Source: an uncultured Amylibacter sp. (GTDB taxonomy: Bacteria; Pseudomonadota; Alphaproteobacteria; Rhodobacterales; Rhodobacteraceae). From it: a DNA stretch of 64,000 nucleotides. This document shows, piece after piece, positions 46,389-56,575 of the stretch. The notes beneath the pieces are model-generated. The model worked only from the letters and a program-made list of their open reading frames with translations. It was not told the origin of the DNA and ran no database searches. Made by a program: the position numbers and the translations under genes. Each line of letters starts with the position of its first letter. Position 1 is the stretch's first letter. Location: assembly GCA_959347345.1 (NCBI GenBank), contig OY365738.1:1574501-1638500 (forward strand), read 5' to 3'.

Positions 46389-47396
46389 ATGTTTGATAAA
46401 ATAGACTCCATAACCGAATCGCTGGTGATAAACATCGCTGGCTTGCAGGGGTTTGTTGATTGCCTCGGTAGCAAAGACGCTTTACGCGAATCTCTGGAAC
46501 GCTCATTGGCGCAGATTTTCGCTATGAAAGGGCGTCTCATCATTGTCGGTATGGGCAAATCCGGACTGATAGGTCGCAAATTGGCGGCAACCTTTTCTTC
46601 CACTGGCACCCCCGCCTATTTCGTCCATCCAGCCGAGGCCAGCCACGGCGATTTGGGTATGATACAAACGGGGGATGTGATTTTAATGCTCTCATGGTCG
46701 GGGGAAACCCGCGAATTGGGCGATATTTTAACCTATGCCGCACGGTTTGATATTCCAACCATTGCCATAACGGGGGCGGCGGAATCTACCCTAGCCAAAC
46801 GCGCAAAGCTGGCGATTATCTGCCCAGAGGTTCGCGAATCCTGTCCGCATAACCTTGCCCCGACCAGCTCCACGCTTCTGCAAATGGCGATTGGCGATGC
46901 CTTGGCGGTCAGCCTGTTGCAAATGCGCGGGTTCAGCAAAGAATCGTTTCGTGATTTTCATCCAGGGGGCAAATTGGGCTCCAGCCTTATTCCAATAGAT
47001 ACGGTGATGTATAAGGGCGCGGATTTGCCTTTGTTGGCGCAAACCGCGACTATGATTGATGCTATTGGCGAGATATCAAACAAAGCCTTTGGGCTGGTTG
47101 GATTAACCGATTCGGGCGGGTCGCTGGCGGGGATTATCACCGATGGCGATATTCGCCGATACTTGCAGGATAACGCCGATGGCTCTATGCGTGGGGCGAT
47201 GCAGGACACGAAGGCACGCGATGTTATGACGGTGAAACCTGTGGTTTTATCGCCCGATTGCCTGTGTGGGCGGGCGATTGGGATTTTGCAGGAGCATAAA
47301 ATCTCTGCCGCTTTTGTCATGGAGGATGGAATCGCGCACGGCAAAATCGCAGGGCTCATTACGATTTTGCAACTTTTGCGGGCGGGAGTGGCTTAA
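46389..47396 (+). CDS. kdsD: Arabinose-5-phosphate isomerase
   Basis: Converts ribulose 5-phosphate to arabinose 5-phosphate, the precursor of Kdo. The 335 residues comprise a SIS sugar-isomerase domain (GMGKSGLIGRKLAATFSSTG) and two C-terminal CBS domains (KARDVMTVKP). Could be called GutQ/KpsF by family; the LPS context (waaA, kdsA) supports KdsD. Its end overlaps the convergent 620-residue glycosyltransferase gene by four bases. Confidence 0.92.
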   Translation: MFDKIDSITESLVINIAGLQGFVDCLGSKDALRESLERSLAQIFAMKGRLIIVGMGKSGLIGRKLAATFSSTGTPAYFVHPAEASHGDLGMIQTGDVILMLSWSGETRELGDILTYAARFDIPTIAITGAAESTLAKRAKLAIICPEVRESCPHNLAPTSSTLLQMAIGDALAVSLLQMRGFSKESFRDFHPGGKLGSSLIPIDTVMYKGADLPLLAQTATMIDAIGEISNKAFGLVGLTDSGGSLAGIITDGDIRRYLQDNADGSMRGAMQDTKARDVMTVKPVVLSPDCLCGRAIGILQEHKISAAFVMEDGIAHGKIAGLITILQLLRAGVA

Positions 47397-49255
47397 TCGC
47401 CTTTTGTCGCCAAAAACGCCTTAACCATCTGGGCAAGACGGGCTTGGGTTGCTTCAATACTAGCCGTGGTTTCTGCATTATTCACTGGCCAAAGCGTTGA
47501 ATCAAACTCCGTACAATGTTCCACAATAAACGGTGCGACCGTCACAACCCGAACGGGCGGGCGATTAAGATAGGTATCTATCGCGTCTTTCTTGGTCATC
47601 TGGGCAAAGGGTTTTAATGGATAATCCGCCATTTTATGCAACATCGGCGTGGCATAAATCCCATAAACCATTGAAATAAAGAAATCAATATGAATAAACT
47701 GCAAGCCGTTAAATTCGCGAACTCGCGTGATTTTCGCGCTTTGCGGGCAATCAATTAACAGCCCAACAAAGCCATCCCACTCGCCGATATTTTCCGCCAA
47801 ATAATCGCGGATAATGGCGGTGTTGCTGTCATACTGGGGCAGGAATTTCGCGTCATCCTCTTGGATTTGCACCTGTTTTATCCCTTGTTCTATGGCTTTC
47901 TGCCCGATATATTTATAGCTGAATGCACAGCCAATCCAGCTCTGCCTATGGCGCAATCCATTAAAAATCACTGGCGGTTTTTGCGCCGAATTCTGCTGGT
48001 ATTGAACTTGCGCCCAAATCCTGCGGTCTGGATTTTCGGGCAGGTTTAAAAGCAAGGGTTCATCGGGCAAAACCCAGTCGTGGGTCAAATCATAAAACTG
48101 GCTATAATCAATCATACCAAGTGCCAAAAGCGCACGGTAAAAGAAAAACCCCGCCTCTGCCTGCATCGGTTTAAGGGCTGCCACGCGGGCTACATCATGG
48201 TGCGAATCCGGCTCGGTTTTATCTTTTAAGGCGGTTTTAATGGCAAGCACCATTGATTCAATATCATCACTTGGGCAGAAAATAACACTGTCCTCAAACC
48301 CCGAATGATTGCTTTGATCTATCGCGGTTTCAGACACAATACGCCCGCCGAGACCTAACACCTCTGACAGGCGGGTGGTTTCCAAAAAAGAATCCTTGTA
48401 ATGATGGATATTAACGACCAAGGGGGCGGATTTTATCAAGGCTTCACGCTCTGCCCCGAACAAACGATGGGCAACTTTCACCCGAAACTCACGGCGCAAG
48501 CGATCAAGATAAACCTTGCGTCGGTCATTAATCGTGCCGTAAAACAGCACATCAAAATCGGTAGCAAGGGGGGCGGGTTCTGTATTAAGCACCTCTGTGT
48601 TAAACCCCTCTGGCACCAGCGGCAAAACTGGCATATAAAAAATATCACGATACAAAATTCCGCGCGATTGCAGATAGGCTATATTTTCAATATTATAGTC
48701 AAAAATCGCCAGCGAATCGCTGAGGATATCAATATAATTTTGCGTGAACCACGGTGATCTATCCGATTGTTCCAACTGATAAACGATACGTTTCATCGGC
48801 GGCGGTAGGTCGTTAAACTGATGCGGACAAATGACAAAATACAAATCATCGGGGAAGTCTTTCGGCATGTCATAAAGCAGTGCAACCTCGCCACAAAGCG
48901 GTTTTAACAAGGTTTGCAAAAACACCGCGACATAATCACAATGCACGGTTGTGATAATGGAAATTCGCGATGCGCCCGCCAAAGTATTAGCTTGAATAAT
49001 ATCGGTTCTTTTCTTATCCCCAATCGAGGAATCAAATTGTTTCCGCGCGTTTAATCCGGGCAAAATCCAGCTGGCAAAGGCCGGGCGGGGTTGCCCATCA
49101 AAGCCATAAACCAGATAATAAAACCCCCGTTTTGGGTCTTTGCTATGCACCACGGTTTTATCAAAAACCAAACGGCGAAGCCAGCCACGCGGGCGACCAT
49201 TGGCGTGAAAAGCCGCCGATTTTAGAATAGATTTTAAAATAGATTTTATACCCAT
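47393..49255 (-). CDS. Two-domain glycosyltransferase-like protein
   Basis: A 620-residue protein, with two parts as I read it. The first (about 90-380) looks like a GT-B type glycosyltransferase (FDVLFYGTINDRRKVYLDRL, SAPLVVNIHHYKDSFLETTR, LGLGGRIVSE). The second (about 430-600) resembles GT25-type LPS transferases: NGLRHRQSWIGCAFSYKYI followed by the acidic QEDDAKF. Start ATG directly abuts the stop of the next gene upstream (TAG-ATG). Lying between kdsA and kdsD, it is probably an LPS-core or glycan enzyme; sugar specificity is unknown. Confidence 0.65.
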   Translation of the reverse strand: MGIKSILKSILKSAAFHANGRPRGWLRRLVFDKTVVHSKDPKRGFYYLVYGFDGQPRPAFASWILPGLNARKQFDSSIGDKKRTDIIQANTLAGASRISIITTVHCDYVAVFLQTLLKPLCGEVALLYDMPKDFPDDLYFVICPHQFNDLPPPMKRIVYQLEQSDRSPWFTQNYIDILSDSLAIFDYNIENIAYLQSRGILYRDIFYMPVLPLVPEGFNTEVLNTEPAPLATDFDVLFYGTINDRRKVYLDRLRREFRVKVAHRLFGAEREALIKSAPLVVNIHHYKDSFLETTRLSEVLGLGGRIVSETAIDQSNHSGFEDSVIFCPSDDIESMVLAIKTALKDKTEPDSHHDVARVAALKPMQAEAGFFFYRALLALGMIDYSQFYDLTHDWVLPDEPLLLNLPENPDRRIWAQVQYQQNSAQKPPVIFNGLRHRQSWIGCAFSYKYIGQKAIEQGIKQVQIQEDDAKFLPQYDSNTAIIRDYLAENIGEWDGFVGLLIDCPQSAKITRVREFNGLQFIHIDFFISMVYGIYATPMLHKMADYPLKPFAQMTKKDAIDTYLNRPPVRVVTVAPFIVEHCTEFDSTLWPVNNAETTASIEATQARLAQMVKAFLATKGD

Positions 49256-50044
49256 CTAAATCACCCCGCCATGCGTCAGCCAATACTGCCGCGCCCAATC
49301 GACTACGCCTTTGCCGTAATTTGGGAATCGCGCCCAATTACCGCCTTGCATCAGGTCTATCGGGCGTGGATACCCGTGAAACGCCAAGATCTTCGCACTC
49401 CCGTGCGGGGGATTCGGGGCAAAAATCCTATCCAAGCCAATCGGTTGGCGCACATGTCGTTTGAAACTTATCACCCAATCATTTGGCCAAAACCCAATAT
49501 CGCCCAGCCTATGATGGACATAAGCCTGTTCCAAATCGTGGGTGGCAATAATAGACTCCTGTGCCTCGATAAAATCATCAACGATAAAACCCAATTCACC
49601 CAAATCAAAGGCAAAAATCCCAGTTCCCAGCATGGCGGGATAGCCCCCGCCGCCCTTGTACCAGTTTTTCCCCGCATCAATACCGATAAACGCACCTTTT
49701 GTTTCAAAAAATCCGTCCAAATTGCCCAGCACAAAGCTATCCAAATCAATAAACAAACACCGCCCTGAAAGACCATATAAATCACGCTGAAACACGCTGA
49801 TTTTCGGCCACGCCCCGTGGTACCAGAATTTATCCGCAATGCCCAAATCGGGGATGGGAAAGGTTTCAATACTGCCAACCAAACCCGCAGGCTGGTTCGT
49901 TAAACACACGAACCGCACAGGTGCGGTTACATTTTTCATCACCGCGTTATACAGAACATTAACATAATCGGCGCTATAGGTCTTGCCCCATTTCATACAC
50001 AAAACAACGCGGTTTTTATCACGGGGTATCGCCACGCTAACCAT
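49256..50044 (-). CDS. Glycosyltransferase-like protein (GT8-type fold)
   Basis: A 262-residue protein beginning with a GT-A style core: VVLCMKWGKTYSADYVNVLY, then CLFIDLDSFVLGNLDGFF with a DxD motif (DLD). Late HGYPRPID resembles the conserved His of GT8-like enzymes. It probably adds a sugar to LPS or another glycan. It overlaps the kdsA stop by eight bases and abuts the following transferase gene, making a greA-kdsA-GT-GT operon. Confidence 0.72.
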   Translation of the reverse strand: MVSVAIPRDKNRVVLCMKWGKTYSADYVNVLYNAVMKNVTAPVRFVCLTNQPAGLVGSIETFPIPDLGIADKFWYHGAWPKISVFQRDLYGLSGRCLFIDLDSFVLGNLDGFFETKGAFIGIDAGKNWYKGGGGYPAMLGTGIFAFDLGELGFIVDDFIEAQESIIATHDLEQAYVHHRLGDIGFWPNDWVISFKRHVRQPIGLDRIFAPNPPHGSAKILAFHGYPRPIDLMQGGNWARFPNYGKGVVDWARQYWLTHGGVI

Positions 50045-50888
50045 CCACCACGCCTGTTTTTATCTGCTTATCAATCCCCGCAACTTGCGATAATAACGCG
50101 TGCATGCCCGATAATGGCACCATATTCGCACCATCACTTGGGGCGGTATCGGGGGCTTCGTGGGTTTCAATAAACAACCCCCCGCAGCCCACAGCCACGG
50201 CCGCCCGCGCCAAAGGGGACACAAACTCGCGTTGCCCGCCAGAGCTACTGCCGAGCCCGCCAGGCAGTTGCACCGAATGGGTCGCGTCAAATATAACCGG
50301 ATAGCCGGTTCGCGCCATAATCGGCAGGGCGCGAAAATCGCTGACCAGCATATTATAGCCGAAACTCGCCCCGCGTTCGGTTAAAAGGATTTTTTCGCAC
50401 CCCGTGGATTCAATTTTATCCACGACATTTTGCATATCCCAAGGTGCCAGAAACTGCCCCTTTTTCACATTCACGACACAGCCCGATTCGCCCGCCGCCA
50501 GTAATAAATCGGTTTGACGGCATAAAAATGCTGGAATTTGCACGATATCAACGATTTTCGCGGCGGCAATACATTGCTGAGTGTCATGGACATCGGTCAA
50601 GACAGGAATGGCGAATTCGTCTTTAATCGCGCCCAATATTTCCAACCCCGCGTCCAAGCCAACCCCGCGTTGGGACTGATGGCTAGACCGATTGGCCTTA
50701 TCAAAGCTGGATTTGAACACCAGAGGAATCGATAACTGCCCACAAATCCCCACCAGCTCTTTGGCGATTTTGCGGGCATGGTCATGGCTTTCCAACTGAC
50801 AGGGACCGGCGATTAAAACAAACGGATTATCATTGGAAAACCGCACAGAACCACATTGTACGGTTTTTTGTATTATAGGGGGAGTCAT
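50037..50888 (-). CDS. kdsA: 3-deoxy-8-phosphooctulonate synthase
   Basis: Condenses phosphoenolpyruvate with arabinose 5-phosphate to Kdo-8-phosphate. From ATG 50888 (with AAGGATG at 8 bases; an upstream TTG at 50909 overlaps greA) it is 283 residues. Signatures: LIAGPCQLESHDHA, FKSSFDKANRSS, and FDATHSVQLPGG. Lies 13 bases after greA. Part of the Kdo set with kdsD and waaA. Confidence 0.96.
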   Translation of the reverse strand: MTPPIIQKTVQCGSVRFSNDNPFVLIAGPCQLESHDHARKIAKELVGICGQLSIPLVFKSSFDKANRSSHQSQRGVGLDAGLEILGAIKDEFAIPVLTDVHDTQQCIAAAKIVDIVQIPAFLCRQTDLLLAAGESGCVVNVKKGQFLAPWDMQNVVDKIESTGCEKILLTERGASFGYNMLVSDFRALPIMARTGYPVIFDATHSVQLPGGLGSSSGGQREFVSPLARAAVAVGCGGLFIETHEAPDTAPSDGANMVPLSGMHALLSQVAGIDKQIKTGVVDG

Positions 50889-50901
50889 CGCGGCATCCTT
50901 G

Positions 50902-51372
50902 CTAGACAAACTTTATATCCAGTATTTCATAGCTCTTTTCCCCACCTGGGGTACGAACCTCAACACTATCGCCCTTTTCTTTGCCAATCAAAGCCCGCGC
51001 GATGGGGGACGCGATATTTAACAAATTCTTCTCTATATTCGCCTCATATTCGCTGACGATTTGATAGGTTGTTTCCTTTTGTGTATCCTCATCAATCAAA
51101 TGCACAGTCGCACCGAATTTCACCGCCCCCGATAGCGCCGCCACATCAATAATCTCGGCCCGCCCCGAAATCGAATCCAGCTCTGCTATCCGTCCTTCAA
51201 TCAGGGATTGTTGCTCTCGCGCCGAGTGATATTCGGCGTTTTCCGATAAATCACCGTGTTCACGAGCTTCGGCAATCGCGCGAATGATATTCGGGCGATC
51301 CTCTGATTTCAGCTTTTTCAATTCGGCTTCAAGCGTTTGAATGCCGTGTAAAGTTAGGGGTATTTTGTCCAT
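50902..51372 (-). CDS. greA: Transcription elongation factor GreA
   Basis: Rescues backtracked RNA polymerase by stimulating transcript cleavage through its coiled-coil tip. The 156 residues have the N-terminal coiled coil (about 1-75, with [19 protein letters not shown] carrying the acidic tip D/E residues) and a C-terminal FKBP-like domain ([21 protein letters not shown]). First gene of the kdsA operon. Confidence 0.97.
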   Translation of the reverse strand: MDKIPLTLHGIQTLEAELKKLKSEDRPNIIRAIAEAREHGDLSENAEYHSAREQQSLIEGRIAELDSISGRAEIIDVAALSGAVKFGATVHLIDEDTQKETTYQIVSEYEANIEKNLLNIASPIARALIGKEKGDSVEVRTPGGEKSYEILDIKFV

Positions 51373-51515
51373 GGAAGGCTTGCTCGCGTTAAATTCATGT
51401 GTTTTGGTTTGTGTTTTGTTAAATCATAGCTTATAGGTGTCAGTCTTGTCAAGGTAAAATCGCACGGTTTGGAACACGGGTAGGTTAAACGGGCATTAAA
51501 ACAGTAAATTAGGCG

Positions 51516-53906
51516 ATGATGATGCGTTTTATCTTTATGGCAAGTTTGATTGTGTTTGTCCTTGTCGGCTGTGGCGGGCGGGGTACGCCTGTGCCAATCC
51601 GCAATGCCGAGTTCTTTGCCAATTATGGGCTGGATTCAATCCATGCGGATGCGGTGTATCAAAGCAGAGGCGGAAGCGCGGGCGAGGGTATAACCGTTGC
51701 CGTGATTGATAGCGGGCTGGATATTGAACATCCGGAATTTCCGCAATCGCGTATCAGCTCTGATTTGATTAATATCAGCCGCGAAAACAGTGGCGATTTC
51801 GAGGACAGAAAAAGCATTGGGCATGTTGGTGGCAGTGACCATGGCACGCAGGTGGCGGGGGTGATTGCCGCCGCACGCGATGGTGTCGGCATGCAAGGTG
51901 TTGCCTATAATGCCCGTATTTTGCCGATTAAGGTTGCCGATAGGCGATTGATTGAACGCGAAAACGGGGATAGCGTTTTTGTTGAACCGATTGCGATTGA
52001 GTATATTGCCCGCGCGATTACCTATGCCGCCGATAACAACGCGCAGGTTATCAATATCAGCTTGGGTCATGACGATATTTTTAAGGAAGATCAAACCAAA
52101 GGAAACTCCATAACACGCGCCATGACCTATGCCGCCAGTCAAGGGGTTGCCGTTGTTATTGCCACAGGCAACGAAGGATTTAAAAGAGACAACGGTCCAA
52201 TTTATCCAGCTATCGTTGCTGGGGCAAGCAGTGAGGCTTTTACCTGCGATCTGGGCAATCTACCCACGAACGTACAGCTCATCAGCATTTTTTGCGGGCA
52301 AACCCCTGAAACCCGTATTACACCCGAAAACCCCGACCCGTTTGATGGGCATGTTGTGGCGGTTAGCTCTGTTAATAAAAACGACAATTTTTCACGTTTT
52401 TCTAGCACTTGCGAGGTTGCCGACCCACGTTATTGTCTGGCCGCCCCGGGCGAGGATATTTACACAACCCGCGATAGCAGGTTTACTGGCAGTAACTATA
52501 TCACCACAAACGGCACCTCTTTTGCCGCCCCGCATGTATCGGGGGCAGTGGCGGTATTGCTCTCTACCTTTTCTAATTTAGATGCCAAGGATGCTTTGAA
52601 CCTATTATTACGAACGGCAAGAGACCCCATTCCAGAAGTGGGCAAAAAAGCCTTTGACGTTACACATCGGCAAGTTGGCAACGGGATATTGGATCTCCGT
52701 GCCGCCTTGAATCCCGTGGGCGCGCAAACCACTAGGAAAGGGCAGGTTTATACGGCGATTGATACTGCCACGCTGTCCCTGCCTGTGGCGTTCGGCAATG
52801 CCTTGCAACTGGGGGAATTATCGCGGGCTGTGGTCTATGATGAATATGAACGCGGGTATATCGTGGATTTATCCGGGCGGGTGAATAATCAAGAGTTTGG
52901 CTTTGCTTTGGACTCGCTATTGTCGTTTGAAGACAACGGCGGGTCGGCAAATCTAAATTTTGGGCGGTTTAATCTCATGACGCAGTTTCGCACCAGTGAT
53001 AGGGGCGCAACAGACCAGCTTGAGCAAATATCATCCTTGCAATTCAGTGCGGATTTGGATGGGGCAAACCTCAGCCTTGCCACGGGCGGTGCGGCCAATA
53101 ATACCGCCAGTATCTTGGGCTTTTATTCCGATAATATTCAGAGCTTGGGTATAGCCCAAACCAGCCCCAACCCCTACGCCCATTTGGTACAGAACGGCAC
53201 GGCTTTTCATCTATCCAGCGGCTATCAGGATTGGAATGTAGGATACGGCTTTCGGCGGGGTGATGGTGTCAATGGTGACGTATTGGCCTTTGATATAAAG
53301 GCAGAGCGGGGATTTGATTTGGGCGAGCACTCAGGGCTTTATTTCGGCGGGGTTTTGTCGGTGATAAAAGAACAGGGTAGCTTTCTGGGTGCGAGCGGGC
53401 GTGGGTTGTTTGATGGCACGGAGGGTTTGACGCAGAGCCTAACGCTGGGGCTGGGATTTGAACGCGGGGATGTGCGGATATTTGGGCAAGTCTCCGCTGG
53501 GCAAACACGGATTAAATCTGGGTTAGATGGCGCGGTGCTCAGCGATTTTTCAAATATACGCACTTCGGCGGCCTTGATTGGTATCAGCAAGCAACGGGTT
53601 TTTAAGGACACCGACCGTTTTGATATTATCCTTGCGCGACCCTTAAAGGTTTATTCCGCCACTGCACAATTAAACGCCGATAGGGAAGGCACTGGCACTG
53701 AAACGGGCGGATTCATCCCTAACGGGTCGTCCCGCGTTGCCCTTACCCCCAACGGACAACAAACCAATGTGGAGGTTTTTTATACCAATAATCTCAGCAA
53801 AACATCCAGCCTATCGGTCGGGGTTGCCCTAATAAACCAACCCGCCCATGATGCAAACGCCAAAAACGAGTTGGCAACCGCCCTGCGTTGGATTAAACGG
53901 TTTTAA
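51516..53906 (+). CDS. Lipoprotein subtilisin-like protease with C-terminal beta-barrel (copy 1)
   Basis: A 796-residue S8 serine protease. The N-terminus is a lipoprotein signal with lipobox LVGC (C19). The catalytic triad is D65 (VAVIDSG), H109 (DHGTQVAGV) and S335 (NGTSFAAPH). From about residue 420 the protein is a glycine/asparagine-rich beta-strand domain ending in the sequence RWIKRF, whose terminal Phe is typical for outer-membrane barrels. This is an autotransporter-like design, with NalP of Neisseria as a known lipidated parallel. The barrel is nearly identical to that of the next gene. Confidence 0.85.
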   Translation: MMMRFIFMASLIVFVLVGCGGRGTPVPIRNAEFFANYGLDSIHADAVYQSRGGSAGEGITVAVIDSGLDIEHPEFPQSRISSDLINISRENSGDFEDRKSIGHVGGSDHGTQVAGVIAAARDGVGMQGVAYNARILPIKVADRRLIERENGDSVFVEPIAIEYIARAITYAADNNAQVINISLGHDDIFKEDQTKGNSITRAMTYAASQGVAVVIATGNEGFKRDNGPIYPAIVAGASSEAFTCDLGNLPTNVQLISIFCGQTPETRITPENPDPFDGHVVAVSSVNKNDNFSRFSSTCEVADPRYCLAAPGEDIYTTRDSRFTGSNYITTNGTSFAAPHVSGAVAVLLSTFSNLDAKDALNLLLRTARDPIPEVGKKAFDVTHRQVGNGILDLRAALNPVGAQTTRKGQVYTAIDTATLSLPVAFGNALQLGELSRAVVYDEYERGYIVDLSGRVNNQEFGFALDSLLSFEDNGGSANLNFGRFNLMTQFRTSDRGATDQLEQISSLQFSADLDGANLSLATGGAANNTASILGFYSDNIQSLGIAQTSPNPYAHLVQNGTAFHLSSGYQDWNVGYGFRRGDGVNGDVLAFDIKAERGFDLGEHSGLYFGGVLSVIKEQGSFLGASGRGLFDGTEGLTQSLTLGLGFERGDVRIFGQVSAGQTRIKSGLDGAVLSDFSNIRTSAALIGISKQRVFKDTDRFDIILARPLKVYSATAQLNADREGTGTETGGFIPNGSSRVALTPNGQQTNVEVFYTNNLSKTSSLSVGVALINQPAHDANAKNELATALRWIKRF

Positions 53907-53991
53907 TGGCTTTACCTCTTATCAATATTTTGCTAAACGCATAAAAACCTCTTGCCAACAGGAGCACCACAGGAACCCCACAGGAACACCC

Positions 53992-56511
53992 ATGCGTTTT
54001 TTCTTTACACCCCTTATCCTTTGCCTTATAGTTGCCTGCACCTCTGGTGGTGGCGGCAATCCTGACAATCGCACTGCCTATCATACGGAGGAATTTTTAC
54101 GCACCCCTGCGCTTGATATAATCTCCGCCGCTGCGATTTACACCCTTGCCGATAGTCTTGGCACGAATGGCAGGGAAAACCGCGTTATTGCCGCCATAAT
54201 TGACACGGGGATTGACACGGATCATCCCGATTTTGTCGGACAAATCAGCCCGCTATCCACCAATATCAACCCAACCGACGCTCGCCCGAAAGATAACATC
54301 AATCATTATGATTGCGCCGATTGTGGTCATGGGACGAATGTTGCAGGTGTGATGGCGGCGGCAAGAAACGGGCTTGGCATCCACGGTGTTGCCTATAATG
54401 CAGAAATATTGGTGGTTAAAAACGATCTTTTGATTCCAGGTGTGGACGAAGAGGAGAATCCGATCAATAATAACGAGCCTTATCCCGAAGGCATCCCCGC
54501 GGCTATTCGGTATGCCGTGGATAACGGCGCGAAGGTCATTAATATCAGCGCGGGTGGGGACACGTTCCAAGACTTAGATGAAGGGCAGACTCGGACAAGA
54601 ATGATGGATGAAAACTTTGTTGAAACAGAGGTTATTACACCAATCCCAAATGCAGAAATCGGCAGAATCACCAGTGCGTTGTTTTATGCCGCACAAAACG
54701 ATGTTGCCGTTATTTTTGCCACGGGCAATTCCTCGGCACGGGGTATCCCTGATGACGACCCGGATTTTGACCCCGTATCGGCGGTTGATAACCGTCTGAC
54801 TCCGACCGATTATCCTTCGGCTTTGGCGGGTGCAACCCGTGCGCGGGCGGGCTGTGGCACGGATCAAGAGGACATGCGGCTGGGTGCGTTTTGCACTATT
54901 ATAGATGATCTTGAGGCGATGGATACGGACGAGGCAGACGAACAAGACGGTCCTTTTGACGGGCTGATTATCGGTGCGGCGGCGGTCGATCAATTTGGCA
55001 CGATTGCCAATTTTTCCAGCCTATGTGATACCACGAATATCCGTTATTGTTTGGCCGCCCCGGGCGAGGTTTATACCACCACCGCGGGGGGCGGGTATGA
55101 ACGCACCTCTGGCACGTCTTTTTCCGCGCCTTATGTTGCGGGGGCTGTGGCGGTTATGCTCAGCACTTTCCCCACATTAACCGCAAAGCAAGCGGTGGAA
55201 ATCCTGTTAAGAACCGCGTGGGATCCGGGCCGCCCAGAACCCAGTTATGATTGGTATAGTACCGATTACGGCAATGGAGTGTTGGATTTGGGCGCGGCTG
55301 TGCGCCCTGTTGGGCCGGTAACTTTGGCGGCGGGGAATGGGCAAACGGCAGTTGGATTTTCATCACTATCCCTGCCTGTGGCCTTCGGCAATGCCTTGCA
55401 ATGGAATAATAGCGGGCAGGGCGAATTGGGACGGGTTGTTGCCTATGATGACTATGAACGCGGGTATATCGTGGATTTATCCGGGCGGGTGAGTAATAAA
55501 GAGTTTGGCTTTGCTTTGGATTCGCTATTATCGTTTGAAGACAATGGCGGGTCGGCAAATCTAAATTTTGGGCGGTTTAATCTCATGACGCAGTTTCGCA
55601 CCAGTGATAGCGGGGATTTTGGCAATACCGAAAATACCGAGCAAATATCCTCCTTGCAATTCAGCGCGGATTTGGAGGGGGCAAATATCAGCCTTGCCAC
55701 GGGTGGCGCGGCCAATAACACCGCCAGTATCTTGGGCTTTTATTCCGATAATATTCAGAGTTTCGGTATCGCCCAAACCAGCCCAAACCCCTACGCCCAT
55801 TTGGTACAGAACGGCACGGCTTTTCATCTAGCCAGTGGCTATCAGGATTGGAATGTGGGTTATGGATTTCGGCGAGGCGATGGGGTGAATGGTGACGTAT
55901 TGGCGTTTGATATAAAGGCAGAACGGGGATTTGATATAGGCGAGAACTCTGGGCTTTATTTCGGCGGGGTTTTGTCGGTGATAAAAGAACAGGGTAGCTT
56001 TCTGGGTGCGAGCGGGCGTGGATTGTTTGATGGCACGGAAGGTTTGACGCAGAGCCTAACGCTGGGTCTAGGGTTTGAGCGCGGGGATGTGCGGATATTT
56101 GGGCAAGTCTCAAACGGGCAAACGCGGATTAAATCGGGGTTAGATGGCGCATTGCTCAGCGATTTTTCAAATATACGCACTTCGGCGGCCTTGATTGGTA
56201 TCAGCAAGCAACGAGTGTTTAAGGACACCGACCGTTTTGATATTATTCTTGCGCGTCCATTAAAAGTTTATTCCGCCACTGCGCAATTAAACGCCGATAG
56301 AGACAGCACGGGCGGATTCATCCCTAACGGCACATCCCGCATCGCCCTTACCCCCAACGGGCAACAAACCAATATGGAGGTTTTTTATACCAATAATCTC
56401 AGCAAAACATCCAGCCTATCGGTCGGTGTTGCCCTAATTAACCAACCTGCCCATGATGCAAATGCAGATAACGAATTAGCAACCGCCCTGCGTTGGATTA
56501 AACGGTTTTAA
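53992..56511 (+). CDS. Lipoprotein subtilisin-like protease with C-terminal beta-barrel (copy 2)
   Basis: An 839-residue paralogue in tandem. ATG 53992 is preferred to the open frame from 53848 because it starts a lipoprotein signal (lipobox IVAC, C16). The triad is D71 (AAIIDTG), H113 (CGHGTNVAGV) and S376 (SGTSFSAP). The protease domain has an acidic insert (about 285-325) and is clearly diverged from copy 1, while the C-terminal barrel from about residue 465 is almost the same, ending RWIKRF. The 3' flanks (TGGCTTTAC...ATTTTGCTAAA) are duplicated too. Confidence 0.85.
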   Translation: MRFFFTPLILCLIVACTSGGGGNPDNRTAYHTEEFLRTPALDIISAAAIYTLADSLGTNGRENRVIAAIIDTGIDTDHPDFVGQISPLSTNINPTDARPKDNINHYDCADCGHGTNVAGVMAAARNGLGIHGVAYNAEILVVKNDLLIPGVDEEENPINNNEPYPEGIPAAIRYAVDNGAKVINISAGGDTFQDLDEGQTRTRMMDENFVETEVITPIPNAEIGRITSALFYAAQNDVAVIFATGNSSARGIPDDDPDFDPVSAVDNRLTPTDYPSALAGATRARAGCGTDQEDMRLGAFCTIIDDLEAMDTDEADEQDGPFDGLIIGAAAVDQFGTIANFSSLCDTTNIRYCLAAPGEVYTTTAGGGYERTSGTSFSAPYVAGAVAVMLSTFPTLTAKQAVEILLRTAWDPGRPEPSYDWYSTDYGNGVLDLGAAVRPVGPVTLAAGNGQTAVGFSSLSLPVAFGNALQWNNSGQGELGRVVAYDDYERGYIVDLSGRVSNKEFGFALDSLLSFEDNGGSANLNFGRFNLMTQFRTSDSGDFGNTENTEQISSLQFSADLEGANISLATGGAANNTASILGFYSDNIQSFGIAQTSPNPYAHLVQNGTAFHLASGYQDWNVGYGFRRGDGVNGDVLAFDIKAERGFDIGENSGLYFGGVLSVIKEQGSFLGASGRGLFDGTEGLTQSLTLGLGFERGDVRIFGQVSNGQTRIKSGLDGALLSDFSNIRTSAALIGISKQRVFKDTDRFDIILARPLKVYSATAQLNADRDSTGGFIPNGTSRIALTPNGQQTNMEVFYTNNLSKTSSLSVGVALINQPAHDANADNELATALRWIKRF

Positions 56512-56575
56512 TGGCTTTACTTCTGGCGATATTTTGCTAAAAGCATAAAAACCAAAACTATAAAAGAGCAAAATT

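Noticed and set aside
53848..53991. N-terminal extension of the second subtilase
   Set aside because: It overlaps the end of copy 1 and would bury a clear lipoprotein signal that begins at ATG 53992.
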